Positions 15,938 to 24,311 of a DNA stretch of 64,000 bases are shown here, one piece after another. Below the pieces are notes generated by a model. The model saw only the letters and a list, made by a program, of their open reading frames with translations. It did not search any database and had not been told where the DNA came from. A program made the position numbers and the translations under genes. Origin of the DNA: Candidatus Syntrophopropionicum ammoniitolerans (GTDB lineage: Bacteria > Bacillota > Desulfotomaculia > Desulfotomaculales > Pelotomaculaceae); assembly GCA_013201395.1 (NCBI GenBank), contig JABMJD010000006.1:1-64000 (forward strand). The letters are read 5' to 3'. The stretch's first letter is position 1, and each line of letters starts with the position of its first letter.

Positions 15938-16681
15938 TTGATTGCTTTTGAGCGGGTATATAAAACCCTGGGACAAACAAAGGTTTTACAAGATTTTTCC
16001 CTCCAGGCCCCAAAAAATGAAATTACCTGTATTATCGGTCCCTCCGGTTGTGGAAAAACTACCATGCTCCAGCTCCTGGCCGGGCTAGAAACCCCCGATG
16101 GGGGCCGGATAACGGGAATGGCGGGCCTGGGTTTGAGTTATGTTTTTCAGGAGCCCAGGTTACTGCCCTGGAAGACCGTAGCGGAAAACGTGGCCTTTGT
16201 TTTAGATGATGCTGTCACTGAAACCAGGAAGCAGGAGTTGATTAGGAAATATCTTTCCCTGATGGGTCTCTATGAGTACCGGAATAGCTATCCTAAAGCC
16301 CTGAGCGGGGGAATGAAGCAGAGGTTGGCTTTGTGCCGTGCCTTTGCCTATCCCCACGACATTTTGTTGATGGACGAGCCCTTCAAATCCCTGGATACCC
16401 CCTTGCGCCTGGGGCTGGTGCGGGCAGTGGCCGAAATGTGGCAGGAAAAGCCGCGCACAGCGATTATTGTGACCCATGATATTGTGGATGCACTTCTGCT
16501 CGGCCACAGGGTGGTGGTTTTATCCGCCCGCCCGGCTGTGGTGCTGGATGAGATAGAAATAGATGTGCCCCTGACAGAAAGAAATGTTCTCCAAGAGCCC
16601 CTACCAACCAAACATGCCAGAATGCTGGCTTTGTTGGAAGGTGAAAACAAGAAATATTTCCCTGGGTTTGGAAATATTTGA
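15938..16681 (+). CDS. ABC transporter ATP-binding protein (NMT1-type importer)
   Basis: A 247-residue ABC ATPase with Walker A GPSGCGKTT, signature LSGGMKQR, Walker B ILLMDEPF and H-loop IIVTHDIVDA. It would drive the preceding permease. The start is a choice between TTG 15938 and CTG 15932, both just after the permease stop; TTG is taken, with GGATGTGAT as a poor ribosome site overlapping the permease stop. Upstream in-frame codons would overlap the permease by almost 100 bases. The C terminus, KKYFPGFGNI, is followed by a broken gene. Confidence 0.85.
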   Translation: MIAFERVYKTLGQTKVLQDFSLQAPKNEITCIIGPSGCGKTTMLQLLAGLETPDGGRITGMAGLGLSYVFQEPRLLPWKTVAENVAFVLDDAVTETRKQELIRKYLSLMGLYEYRNSYPKALSGGMKQRLALCRAFAYPHDILLMDEPFKSLDTPLRLGLVRAVAEMWQEKPRTAIIVTHDIVDALLLGHRVVVLSARPAVVLDEIEIDVPLTERNVLQEPLPTKHARMLALLEGENKKYFPGFGNI

Positions 16682-16707
16682 TAAGAGGATGTGGACGTGG
16701 GGTACCG

Positions 16708-16957
16708 ATGGATGGCGACCTGGCGGAGATGGAATCCTTTATATTTAGAACGGATAATATTGACCTGGTGGTCCTAAATAAAGCGCCCCCTGCCTATACA
16801 GATCAACGTTACTAGCGGCAGGTTGCTTTTCACTGCCTACCACGAGAAGAGGACTAATTTTGAAGAGTACATGAGGAAGTATTACATAGACTGCCTGCCC
16901 ATCTATCGTGAGTACCGTGAGGGGTTTTTGAAAAGGCTCAGGGAGGGAGGAGCATAA
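16708..16957 (+). pseudogene. MntA-like nucleotidyltransferase remnant (frameshifted)
   Basis: Two adjacent frames together read like the C-terminal part of a type VII antitoxin nucleotidyltransferase (MntA). The first, from 16708 to a stop at 16813-16815, contains NIDLVVLNKAPPAY, matching the family's IDLVVLNKAPP motif. The second, open from about 16802 to a stop at 16955-16957, continues with SGRLLFTAYHEKRTNFEEYM and ends YREGFLKRLREGG. The catalytic GSxxxG/DxD N-terminal half is absent. No intact HepT partner is visible nearby. I read this as a decayed toxin-antitoxin remnant with a one-base shift near 16800. Confidence 0.7.
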
Positions 16958-16964
16958 GGAAATA

Positions 16965-17345
16965 ATGAATAAGAATGAACTTTGTAAAAAGGTGCGAATA
17001 TGCGCTTGTGAGCTGGTAGCGGACAAAGGGTACGTCAGCCCGGTGGATCTCCTGGTTAAAATGGAACGGCTGACGCCCCAACAGGTGGAGGACTGGCGCT
17101 TCCGGCGCATCCCCTATCTGGAGCGTGTAACCAATGGTGGTTTGGGCAAGATGAATACAATTTTGCGGGCCTTGCGGGAATATGCTTTGTCATCGGGGCT
17201 AAAACCATCCCAAACGGGTTATATGTCATGGGGCAAAGGACCAAAGCAGAGGTTGCGTTTTTCCAAACATGAAAGTCCTACTGTGGAAGAAAGATACTCC
17301 ACTCATTATGTATCCAAAAGACTGAGGCAGGGTAGCCAAAAATAG
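16965..17345 (+). CDS. Conserved hypothetical protein (126 aa)
   Basis: A 126-residue basic, soluble protein. Distinct blocks are ADKGYVSPVDLLVKM, a WRFRRIPYLERV segment, NTILRALREYA and a C-terminal GYMSWGKGPKQRLRFSK with a THYVSKRL tail. Proteins of this build occur in Clostridia as uncharacterised conserved proteins; I know of no function. Its helical start and basic C terminus would be compatible with nucleic-acid binding, but that is speculation. ATG 16965 follows GGGAGGGAGG, the end of the broken nucleotidyltransferase, whose coding end supplies the ribosome site. Confidence 0.65.
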   Translation: MNKNELCKKVRICACELVADKGYVSPVDLLVKMERLTPQQVEDWRFRRIPYLERVTNGGLGKMNTILRALREYALSSGLKPSQTGYMSWGKGPKQRLRFSKHESPTVEERYSTHYVSKRLRQGSQK

Positions 17346-17521
17346 ATCAGCCCCCTGGGAAAAACAAGATAGATTCCTTTGATGCATGCAGATATAATCC
17401 CCTCATATCTCCATTTGTGCAGAACCCCTGTTCTGTGTATAATTATATTAGGATACATGTCCGGTTCAGGTGCGGATATCCACCGGTTGGGAATGTTCCT
17501 AATTTTTTTTAGAAGTAGGTG

Positions 17522-18631
17522 ATGTTTTTGCGCACCGGTATCGCCAATCTGCCTCTCCATGGCCACCATTGTCCCCGCTGGCTTTTTGAACGCATGGTAA
17601 AGTTGAGTTCAGCCATAGTTGAGGCTGTGGTTGAAGAATACGGGCCCGGTGAGGTGCTGAGGCGTTTATCTGATCCCTTTTGGTTTCAGGCCCTGGGCTG
17701 TGTGGTTGGTTTTGACTGGCATTCCTCCGGTCTGACCACTGTTTTGTGCGGTGCCTTGAAGCAGGGCTTGCGCCACAAGCAGCATCAATTAGGTCTTTAT
17801 TTTGCTGGTGGGAAGGCGATGGCTTCCCGCAAAACACCACTGGAGATTGAGCAATATGCCGATCGTTTTGCTCTACCGATAAATGTGGAATCCCTGCAAT
17901 ATGCCAGCCGCATGTCGGCTAAAGTAGACAGCGCTGCCGTGCAGGACGGTTTTCAGATCTATCACCATGTTTTTGCCTTTACCGCCGACGGTAATTGGGC
18001 GGTGGTGCAGCAGGGTATGAACAAGGAATCCGGCTGGGCCCGGCGCTATCACTGGCTGGGTGACCAGGTGGATACCTTTATTCAGGAGCCTCATGCGGCG
18101 GTGTGCGGCCGCCCGGCGGGAGAAATATTGAACATGGTGGCCGAGGAAAGTACCAAAGCCCGGGATACCTCTCTTTACCTGGCCGCCAGACCGACTGAAG
18201 TGGTTAATGTTTTGAGGAAGCTGGCCGGGTTGCCGGCGGACCGGCTGCGGGTATTAAACCTGCCCGCTGCCCATCCTGTCCCCCAGGCGGGCCGGATAGA
18301 AAAAATTCTCACCGGGCTTTATGACACTGAGCCCGCTTCATATGAAAAATTGCTGGGCACGGCCGGTGTTGGCCCGGCAACTATCAGGGCTTTTGCTCTG
18401 GTGGCGGAAGTGGTTTACAATGCCGGGGCCAGCCGGGTTGATCCGGTGCGTTATGGTTTTGCTCACGGGGGCAAGGACGGACATCCTTTCCCAGTAAACA
18501 AGCAGGATTATGACTCCTCCATAAACATGCTGGAAAAAGCCCTGCGCCGGGCCAAAACTGGCAACCGATCCAATATGGAAGCCCTAAAAAGGCTTTCCAC
18601 CATTAGCAACGTCTACAGTAAAGGTGATTAG
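17522..18631 (+). CDS. DUF763 domain-containing protein
   Basis: A 369-residue protein with the DUF763 signature start RTGIANLPLHGHHCPRWL (about 3-20), then FWFQALGCVVGFDWHSSG and the ENLHR-like block replaced here by residues around VNVLRKLAGL. Near 280-295 LLGTAGVGPATIRAFALV looks like a helix-hairpin-helix element, and DPVRYGFAHGGKDGHPFPV is a strongly conserved block. DUF763 proteins occur in thermophilic bacteria and archaea; the function is unknown, and the HhH-like element hints at DNA. ATG 17522 is chosen over GTG 17519. Its 3' end overlaps the convergent YkgJ gene by 29 bases. Confidence 0.85.
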   Translation: MFLRTGIANLPLHGHHCPRWLFERMVKLSSAIVEAVVEEYGPGEVLRRLSDPFWFQALGCVVGFDWHSSGLTTVLCGALKQGLRHKQHQLGLYFAGGKAMASRKTPLEIEQYADRFALPINVESLQYASRMSAKVDSAAVQDGFQIYHHVFAFTADGNWAVVQQGMNKESGWARRYHWLGDQVDTFIQEPHAAVCGRPAGEILNMVAEESTKARDTSLYLAARPTEVVNVLRKLAGLPADRLRVLNLPAAHPVPQAGRIEKILTGLYDTEPASYEKLLGTAGVGPATIRAFALVAEVVYNAGASRVDPVRYGFAHGGKDGHPFPVNKQDYDSSINMLEKALRRAKTGNRSNMEALKRLSTISNVYSKGD

Positions 18632-19061
18632 ATTTTTGTACCAGATTTAGAAATTGATCATAGAGAGGTAGTTCTTTTTGATCAAAATAGGTGGTGGAAT
18701 GGCCATTGTAAACGCATCCCGGCAGCAGATTTTTGCCCCGGAGGTTATATGGTCCATAGACACGGCAAAAGTAGGGCCGGACAGCATATATTGAACAGCG
18801 ATCTCCCTGCTGGAAGGGACATTGACCCGCTATCTCCCCCCATATTTTAACCCGCTTGTTCTCTATGAAGTTAATAAACTTCTGCATGATCCGGGGGTTT
18901 TGCACAAACCTGCTGATGTACTGTAATTCCAGGGGGTAGACCTGCAGCCCGGCAGCCCGGCGACAACATTCCCCGCAAAGGCCGCAGTCCATTGTCTGCG
19001 GCTGCAGTGTTTTATCCAGGGTTTTATAAAATATGGCTAAACTGTGCAGCATGGAATCCAC
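18603..19061 (-). CDS. YkgJ family cysteine-cluster protein
   Basis: A 152-residue protein with the YkgJ (Zn- or Fe-binding CxxCxxCC) pattern: CGLCGECCRR near residue 27, then CPFQQGDRCSIYAVRP and YFCRVY further on. These eight or so cysteines could bind zinc or an iron-sulfur cluster; function is unknown. GTG 19061 is taken as start because GGAGGTGG lies six bases upstream; an earlier in-frame ATG at 19151 has no ribosome site. The gene converges on DUF763 with a 29-base overlap, leaving no room for a terminator between them. Confidence 0.75.
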   Translation of the reverse strand: MDSMLHSLAIFYKTLDKTLQPQTMDCGLCGECCRRAAGLQVYPLELQYISRFVQNPRIMQKFINFIENKRVKIWGEIAGQCPFQQGDRCSIYAVRPYFCRVYGPYNLRGKNLLPGCVYNGHSTTYFDQKELPLYDQFLNLVQKSNHLYCRRC

Positions 19062-19193
19062 AAGACACCACCTCCAGATGTTACTATCCCTTATTAATAG
19101 TACCACATGGTGGGGGCAATTGAAATAAATAACATTGCAGAATTTTCGCACAGATTAACCCCAGGCTTCTTTTATGCAACCATATTTATCTCT

Positions 19194-20471
19194 TTAGTGC
19201 AGTGTCTCATCCTTCTTCCCAGCAGTGAACAGCAGGTTTTTTTCTATCTGATCCATGACCTCATCTACCAGTTCCGTGGTGGTAATTCTAAATTCACCCG
19301 GCTTATATTGAGGTGTTTGGCGTCCGCCCTCAGGGCTGTCCGCTGTCTGCTGCCGGGTGGCTTTTGTTTCAGGAGCAGGTTCATAGCTAACGATGGGCCG
19401 GATTGTCTCCGTACCGGAAACGGATCCGGCCATTAGACCACCCAACTTGCGTATACTATCTAGGGAGGGGAGTTTTAGGAGATCAAGGCCGGCAAAGCTG
19501 TCCCGGTTCGCCTGGCAGGTAATGATGCAGGCCTTTGATTCCAGGGTATCATCTATTTTATCATTATCCACCCAACCATTAAACCCAACCTTTTTGAGAT
19601 GGCGGGTGGGAATGGCTATAAAGGCGCTGTTAATAGCTGTCAGGGCGATTTGCCGGATCAGATCCCTATAGAAGGCATCATACTCCTGATCAGTCATTAT
19701 AGTAGGTTCTATGGCCCGACCATCTTTGCTATGCCGGTAATTGAGAACCCGGGGCACATCATAATAGGACGGCAGCAAACAATCAACAATTAATTGTTTT
19801 TCCTGAGGCTGGTAGATAGTGTCAAAGTAAACATTAAGCAAGTCAGGCATCTTTGTGCCCAGGAGGGTGATCCGGGCATAGCTTTCCACAGCCCCAGGAT
19901 GCCCTTTTTCAAAATCCAGTTGCAGTGCCTCCACCCTGCTGTTATAGGCCGATTGCCTGGCTACATAGGCCTCCTTATCTTTTTCATAGACAGCACGTTT
20001 AGCCTTTTGATCTGCCTCATGTTGCCCCACCTTTAGATTGTAGGTGGCCTTAGCCTCTTTTTCCTTTTCCAGGCGTACCTTTTTAGTAGAAGGAAAAAGC
20101 AGTTCTGATAGGAAATTTTTTTGCGGTACACCTTTTTCTTTGGAGATCTGGTTGTAGCGGGGGGCGTGGCTTTTATAAACAAAGGGGGGATAGGGTTTGT
20201 CATTATAGAGGGAAGCCCAGTCTGTTCTAACGCCTATGGCCAGGTTGGTCCTGAGGAGGTTTCTGCATTCTTTGACAAATGCCTGGGCTTGTTCCGTTTC
20301 AAATTCGGCCAGCTCTTTTAGGTCCACAAAACAGTCTTTTTCCTGCTGGATTTTTTCTAGCCTTTTCCGGCGTGACAGCAGGGTCTGTGTCCTGATGTAT
20401 GTTTCCGGTAGAGTTTCATCTGCAATTTTTTCCATTTCCGTTGCAGAATTTTTACCTATTCCTTTATTCAT
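19194..20471 (-). CDS. Protein related to the N-terminal region of Mrr-type restriction proteins, lacking the nuclease domain
   Basis: A 425-residue soluble protein. Residues about 120-190 form a charged coiled coil (Lys/Glu/Ala-rich). They are followed by FEKGHPGAVESYARI, then a beta-rich domain with LIVDCLLPSYYDVPRVLNY, IRQIALTAINSAF, VGFNGWVD and ACIITCQANRDSF. As I recall the family, the same order occurs in actinobacterial proteins annotated as restriction endonucleases, just before an Mrr-type catalytic domain. Here the protein ends about 60 residues later, with no D-x(n)-ExK nuclease motif. Start ATG 20471 follows GGGTGAGG. It could be an accessory or truncated defence protein; this is inference. 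Confidence 0.6.
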   Translation of the reverse strand: MNKGIGKNSATEMEKIADETLPETYIRTQTLLSRRKRLEKIQQEKDCFVDLKELAEFETEQAQAFVKECRNLLRTNLAIGVRTDWASLYNDKPYPPFVYKSHAPRYNQISKEKGVPQKNFLSELLFPSTKKVRLEKEKEAKATYNLKVGQHEADQKAKRAVYEKDKEAYVARQSAYNSRVEALQLDFEKGHPGAVESYARITLLGTKMPDLLNVYFDTIYQPQEKQLIVDCLLPSYYDVPRVLNYRHSKDGRAIEPTIMTDQEYDAFYRDLIRQIALTAINSAFIAIPTRHLKKVGFNGWVDNDKIDDTLESKACIITCQANRDSFAGLDLLKLPSLDSIRKLGGLMAGSVSGTETIRPIVSYEPAPETKATRQQTADSPEGGRQTPQYKPGEFRITTTELVDEVMDQIEKNLLFTAGKKDETLH

Positions 20472-20710
20472 GGATCCCTCACCCTTCACAGCATTGATTA
20501 CATAAACATCCAATAATAAGATACAACACATCCTTATTGTTGGCAAATAATTTCTACATAAACCATCTCTTTAGGAGAAAATCGTTGATTGTATGTATCC
20601 TGCATTTTAAAACCAGTTTTTGCTAGTATGACAAACTTCCCTTTTTATTGACATTAAAGGCGACCCAACATTAAAATACGACTATGTGCATACAGGGAGA
20701 AGGGTAGGAT

Positions 20711-21826
20711 TTGGCCATTGGCAAGGTAGATCAGGGGTCCTATCGTTGGTTGATTGGACTCGTTAATTTTTTGCTCAGTTTTGCGACCCAGGGTTCAATA
20801 ATTTTTATCCCCCTATTGGGGGCTGATCTGGGGGCCTCTGATTTCCAAATCGGGGTGGTGGGGGCTATTTATGGCACTGCTTTTTTGTCCTCATCACTTT
20901 ACTCCGGTTGGAAATCTGACCGGGTGGGCAAATTGGTTTTTGTGCGCTGGGGCTTATTGGCCAGCAGCGTGGCTTTTGCTGCCCAGCTTTTGGCCCATGA
21001 TATCCTAATCCTGATGCTGGTACGGGGTATAGTGGGTTTTTCCCTGGGTATAGCCACAGCGGCTATGATCGCCTATGCCTTTGAGGCAGACACAGACATG
21101 GGCAAATACAGTTCCTATGGATCCCTGGGCTGGATTTTTGGTGCCGGTGCCGGGGCTTTGGTGGCAGACATCCAGCTGCTTTTTTGGCTCAGCTTTTTGG
21201 CTTGCCTGCTGGGGTTTTTTATAGCCCTGAGTTTTCCCCATAGAAAGCCCCAAAGTTTCACCCAACCACCAGACCTATGGCAGGTCCTGCGCCGGGACTA
21301 TCGCATCTACCTGTCAGTGTTCCTGCGCCATCTGGGTGCTACAGCGGTGTGGATTATATTGCCTTTGTATCTGGCTTCCCTGGGGATGAACAAAACCTGG
21401 ATCGGCCTTTTGTGGTCAATTAATTTTGGCGTGCAATTTTTGGTAATGCGTATGCTGACTGGTTTTTCCGAGTACAAGATATTTCTTTATGGCCAGTTGC
21501 TCTCTGTGTTTGTATTCGTGGCCATGGTTTTTTTTACCAAACAAACCCACCTGGTGATTATCATGGCCCTACTGGGTGTGGCCTGGTCCTGCCTGTATGT
21601 GGGGGCACTGCTTATTGTCCTGCGCAGCGGTGAGGAAAAAGGAACTGCAGGGGGCATATTCCAGGCTACACTTAATTTATGCAGCGCTCTAGGTCCCTTT
21701 CTTGGGGGGATCATTGCCCAGGTCTGGGGTTACCAGGGAGTATTATATTTTGCCGCCGGGCTTAGTGTGGCAGGAATGTTTGCCGCCGTGCCTGCCAGAG
21801 AGAGCAAGCCCAATATCAGCGGTTAA
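20711..21826 (+). CDS. MFS transporter
   Basis: A 371-residue membrane protein with 10-12 hydrophobic segments. A motif-A-like loop YSGWKSDRVGKLVFVR follows segment 2, and the GIVGFSLGIATAAMIAYAFE region is segment 4-5. The protein is a little shorter than the usual 400 residues, mostly by short loops. Its substrate is unknown. TTG 20711 is used, preceded by GGAGAAGGGTAGGAT; no ATG is near. It stands alone, convergent with the deacetylase gene and divergent from the Mrr-related gene. Confidence 0.82.
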   Translation: MAIGKVDQGSYRWLIGLVNFLLSFATQGSIIFIPLLGADLGASDFQIGVVGAIYGTAFLSSSLYSGWKSDRVGKLVFVRWGLLASSVAFAAQLLAHDILILMLVRGIVGFSLGIATAAMIAYAFEADTDMGKYSSYGSLGWIFGAGAGALVADIQLLFWLSFLACLLGFFIALSFPHRKPQSFTQPPDLWQVLRRDYRIYLSVFLRHLGATAVWIILPLYLASLGMNKTWIGLLWSINFGVQFLVMRMLTGFSEYKIFLYGQLLSVFVFVAMVFFTKQTHLVIIMALLGVAWSCLYVGALLIVLRSGEEKGTAGGIFQATLNLCSALGPFLGGIIAQVWGYQGVLYFAAGLSVAGMFAAVPARESKPNISG

Positions 21827-21859
21827 ATTCTATTTCTACATAGCTTGCCGGCCAACTAG

Positions 21860-22612
21860 TTATTTAGGATTTAAACCAGCATCAAACCCCTCCAACATAG
21901 CCCTAACGTTTTGGCCCAGTATCTGGTGATTATAGCCCCCTTCCAGGGCGGCAAAGAATCTACCCCGGCAATATTTACGGGCGTGATCGGCGATCATCCG
22001 GCCCATGGTGTTAAAATCTTCTGTGGAATAGATCATGCCCCAGTCCAGCCTGTGCTTGTCAAAGCCGGCGGAAACCGCTATTAAATCACATTCCAGATGG
22101 ATGTTGAGGAATTGTGCCAGACCCGCCACATTGTGGATACTGTAATAACTAACCTGATCATTGTTTTCAAAAATGTTTTCTGTTCCATCCCCAAAATGAA
22201 GGTCTGTGTCTACAATGATCACTTTTTGTACCGCACCCTGCCGGCGGATTTTTTCCACAGCAATGGCCACATTGTTAAACCAGCAAAAACCCCAACAGGA
22301 ATCCCGGCTGGCATGATGCCCCGGCGGGCGGATCAAGGCAAAGGAGGGATCACCTTCCACGGCCATTTCCGCCGCCATGATGGCGCCCCCGGCGGAAAGC
22401 AGGGCCATTTCATAAATAACGCCGCGTTTCTTTACCCAATCCAGGTGCCCCTCACTGTGTACCAGCAGGATGTCTTCCTCGGCAGCAGGGTGGGGGACAA
22501 CAAATTCGTACTGTCCGGTGAGCTCATCTACAATACAATCCATTCTGCCGGCAGCAGCGGCCGGATCATAATCATAGACACCGCGAAACAAATCATGGAA
22601 GACTATTTTCAT
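21860..22612 (-). CDS. Compact histone-deacetylase-fold (AcuC-like) protein
   Basis: A 250-residue zinc-dependent deacetylase-fold protein. The active-site PPGHHA pair is H99/H100, the zinc triad is D135, H139 (in DTDLHFGDG; D137 is nearby) and D185 (SAGFDKH), and the glycine-rich LEGGYN is near the end. Family members remove acyl groups from lysines or polyamines. It is much shorter than AcuC (about 380), because only about 20 residues separate SIHN (158-161) from SAGFD, where homologues carry a longer glycine-rich segment. Start ATG 22612 follows GGGGGTGG. No acetoin genes are adjacent. Confidence 0.82.
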   Translation of the reverse strand: MKIVFHDLFRGVYDYDPAAAAGRMDCIVDELTGQYEFVVPHPAAEEDILLVHSEGHLDWVKKRGVIYEMALLSAGGAIMAAEMAVEGDPSFALIRPPGHHASRDSCWGFCWFNNVAIAVEKIRRQGAVQKVIIVDTDLHFGDGTENIFENNDQVSYYSIHNVAGLAQFLNIHLECDLIAVSAGFDKHRLDWGMIYSTEDFNTMGRMIADHARKYCRGRFFAALEGGYNHQILGQNVRAMLEGFDAGLNPK

Positions 22613-22816
22613 ATTTTTCCACCCCCAGTTATGCTGATAATAACACAAGGAAAGACGCATATCAATTAATACCAAATAATTTTAGAAAATTACAATCCAC
22701 TTTCATTTTCCTTGATTTTTTATTAAAATATTTGAACCAGGCTTACATTTTACAGCTACAAAAAATACTGGTTGGGGAGCACAATAATAAATAACAGGGT
22801 TTTGTGAGGTGTTTAG

Positions 22817-23089
22817 GTGTATAGGTACAAGGTAATAGCGAAGATTGTGGAGATCAGGGGTGAAGGGAAATGCTCCTATGGACACAAGGTAGGAGATACC
22901 TTTGAATTCACCGAATTTACACCGGGGGGATTGTGTCAATTTGCTTACGATTCTTTACGTTCGGCAGTGGCGGCACTTCTTTACGGCGGCAGTTTTCCCT
23001 GGATGGAGGACAGTAACACAACAACCTGGTCCTGCCCGGACCCGGATAGGCCTGTTATTTTCGAGCTGACACGGCTTCCTGCTGATTAA
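22817..23089 (+). CDS. TIGR04076 family protein
   Basis: A 90-residue small protein of the TIGR04076 type: YKVIAKIVEIRGEGKCSYGH near the start, GDTFEFTEFTPGGLCQFAYD in the middle and a CPDPDRPVIFEL block near the end. The three conserved cysteines (in KCSYGH, GLCQF and WSCPDPD) suggest a metal or redox site, but the family has no known function. GTG 22817 follows GTGAGGTG by about six bases. It is followed 39 bases later by an FmdB-type zinc-ribbon gene, probably one transcript. Confidence 0.75.
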   Translation: MYRYKVIAKIVEIRGEGKCSYGHKVGDTFEFTEFTPGGLCQFAYDSLRSAVAALLYGGSFPWMEDSNTTTWSCPDPDRPVIFELTRLPAD

Positions 23090-23128
23090 CAGACAAACAA
23101 AAATATCAACATTATGGGGGTGCTTCAT

Positions 23129-23395
23129 GTGCCAATTTTTGAGTACAGGTGTAATAATTGCGGAAAAATGATGGAGGTTGTTCAGCTTCCCGGTCGCGAA
23201 CAGGAAAAAAGATGTTCCTGCGGGAGTACAAATCTGACGAAACTCATCTCTGCACCTTTTTTGCCCAGTTCTGTGGGCAAACCGGCCAACGATACCTGTT
23301 GTCCAGGTTGTGACAGTCCAGCAACAGATGGTGATCCGGAAACGAGAGCTGCTTGTGGAGCCCCGGGACCTTGCTGTTGTGACCCAGATTCCTGA
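23129..23395 (+). CDS. FmdB-like zinc ribbon protein
   Basis: An 88-residue protein opening with VPIFEYRCNNCG, the standard FmdB zinc-ribbon start, then KRCSCGSTNLTKLISAPF completing the CxxC/CxC-type ribbon. The C-terminal 35 residues are rich in Cys, Pro and Gly (CCPGCDSPA, PGPCCCDPDS) and unusual for the family. The ribbon may bind zinc in a regulatory or RNA-related role; function is unknown. GTG 23129 is used because a GGGGGTG site lies just upstream, while ATG 23114 has none. Confidence 0.75.
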   Translation: MPIFEYRCNNCGKMMEVVQLPGREQEKRCSCGSTNLTKLISAPFLPSSVGKPANDTCCPGCDSPATDGDPETRAACGAPGPCCCDPDS

Positions 23396-23435
23396 GGTGG
23401 GACCACCAGCTAAACAAAAGCGCGGTGAAGTAAGC

Positions 23436-24155
23436 TTGTCCAGGGGGGTTGTAACCCTGGCCGGCCGGCAGGTAGCCTATTCATTAAAAACCAGCACCAG
23501 AGCTAAAAATCTCCGGCTGCAGGTGAGTCTGGAAAAGGGCTTGGTGATCATAGTGCCTGAAGGTTTTGATTCAGGCACTATGAATATCTATTTGCAGGAA
23601 AAGCAAGATTGGATTCTGGCCAAACTTGACCACTATGCCCGGCTAAAAGGGGATCTGGCCGCTAGCAAAAGGTTTGGCTGGCATGTTTTTTATCAGGGAA
23701 AGGAACACCGTGTAGAGGTGCGTAAGGTGGGACCCACAGTCGCCGATACCATCGAAGTTACTGCCGGCCGGGTAATAATTACCCTGGGTGAAGGCCGGGA
23801 GAAGGATCCGGCAGCGGTACTAGAGCATTGGATGAGAAGCAGGGCCCGTGTGCTCATCAACCAGCGGATTGAGGCTATAAATGAGGTGCTCAAACTGCCC
23901 TTCAACAGGGTGACCATCAAGGGGCAAAAGACACGCTGGGGCAGCTGCTCCAGCCTGGGCAACCTGAATTTTAACTGGAGGCTGATCATGGCTCCGCTAC
24001 CAGTGTTGGACTACATAGTGATTCATGAACTATTACACCTGATCGAACCCAACCATTCCAAAAAATTCTGGGCCCTGGTGGGTAGTGTCTGTCCCCATTA
24101 TCAGACCTGCCGGAACTGGTTAAAAAATAATGGCCACAGGTTGCTGATATGGTAA
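23436..24155 (+). CDS. M48/YgjP-type (SprT-like) metallopeptidase domain protein
   Basis: A 239-residue YgjP-like (DUF45) protein. The zinc motif is in VIHELLHLIEPNHSKKFW: HELLH plus a downstream His in NHSKKFW. KTRWGSCSS, just before it, is a hallmark of the family, as is STRAKNLRLQV near the start. The cellular role of YgjP proteins is not settled. The start is uncertain: TTG 23436 follows GGTGAAG and gives a typical length, while GTG 23397 and GTG 23310 are open in frame but lack clear ribosome sites, and 23310 overlaps the previous gene by 86 bases. Confidence 0.8.
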   Translation: MSRGVVTLAGRQVAYSLKTSTRAKNLRLQVSLEKGLVIIVPEGFDSGTMNIYLQEKQDWILAKLDHYARLKGDLAASKRFGWHVFYQGKEHRVEVRKVGPTVADTIEVTAGRVIITLGEGREKDPAAVLEHWMRSRARVLINQRIEAINEVLKLPFNRVTIKGQKTRWGSCSSLGNLNFNWRLIMAPLPVLDYIVIHELLHLIEPNHSKKFWALVGSVCPHYQTCRNWLKNNGHRLLIW

Positions 24156-24311
24156 CCAGCAGCCAGGTTATGATAGTATAGAAAATGAGGGTGAAACCAA
24201 AGTTGGGTTAGGCCTGGTATTTAACCATGAAACCTGGGGCCGGGCTACAATGAGCACCAGGGTAGATAAAAGGTTGGCCTTATGTTTGGTTTTCTGGGAA
24301 GGGAGGCATTT

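Noticed and set aside
22097-22669. A 190-codon plus-strand frame opposite the AcuC-like gene
   Set aside because: The minus strand carries all catalytic motifs of the deacetylase; the plus frame has none.
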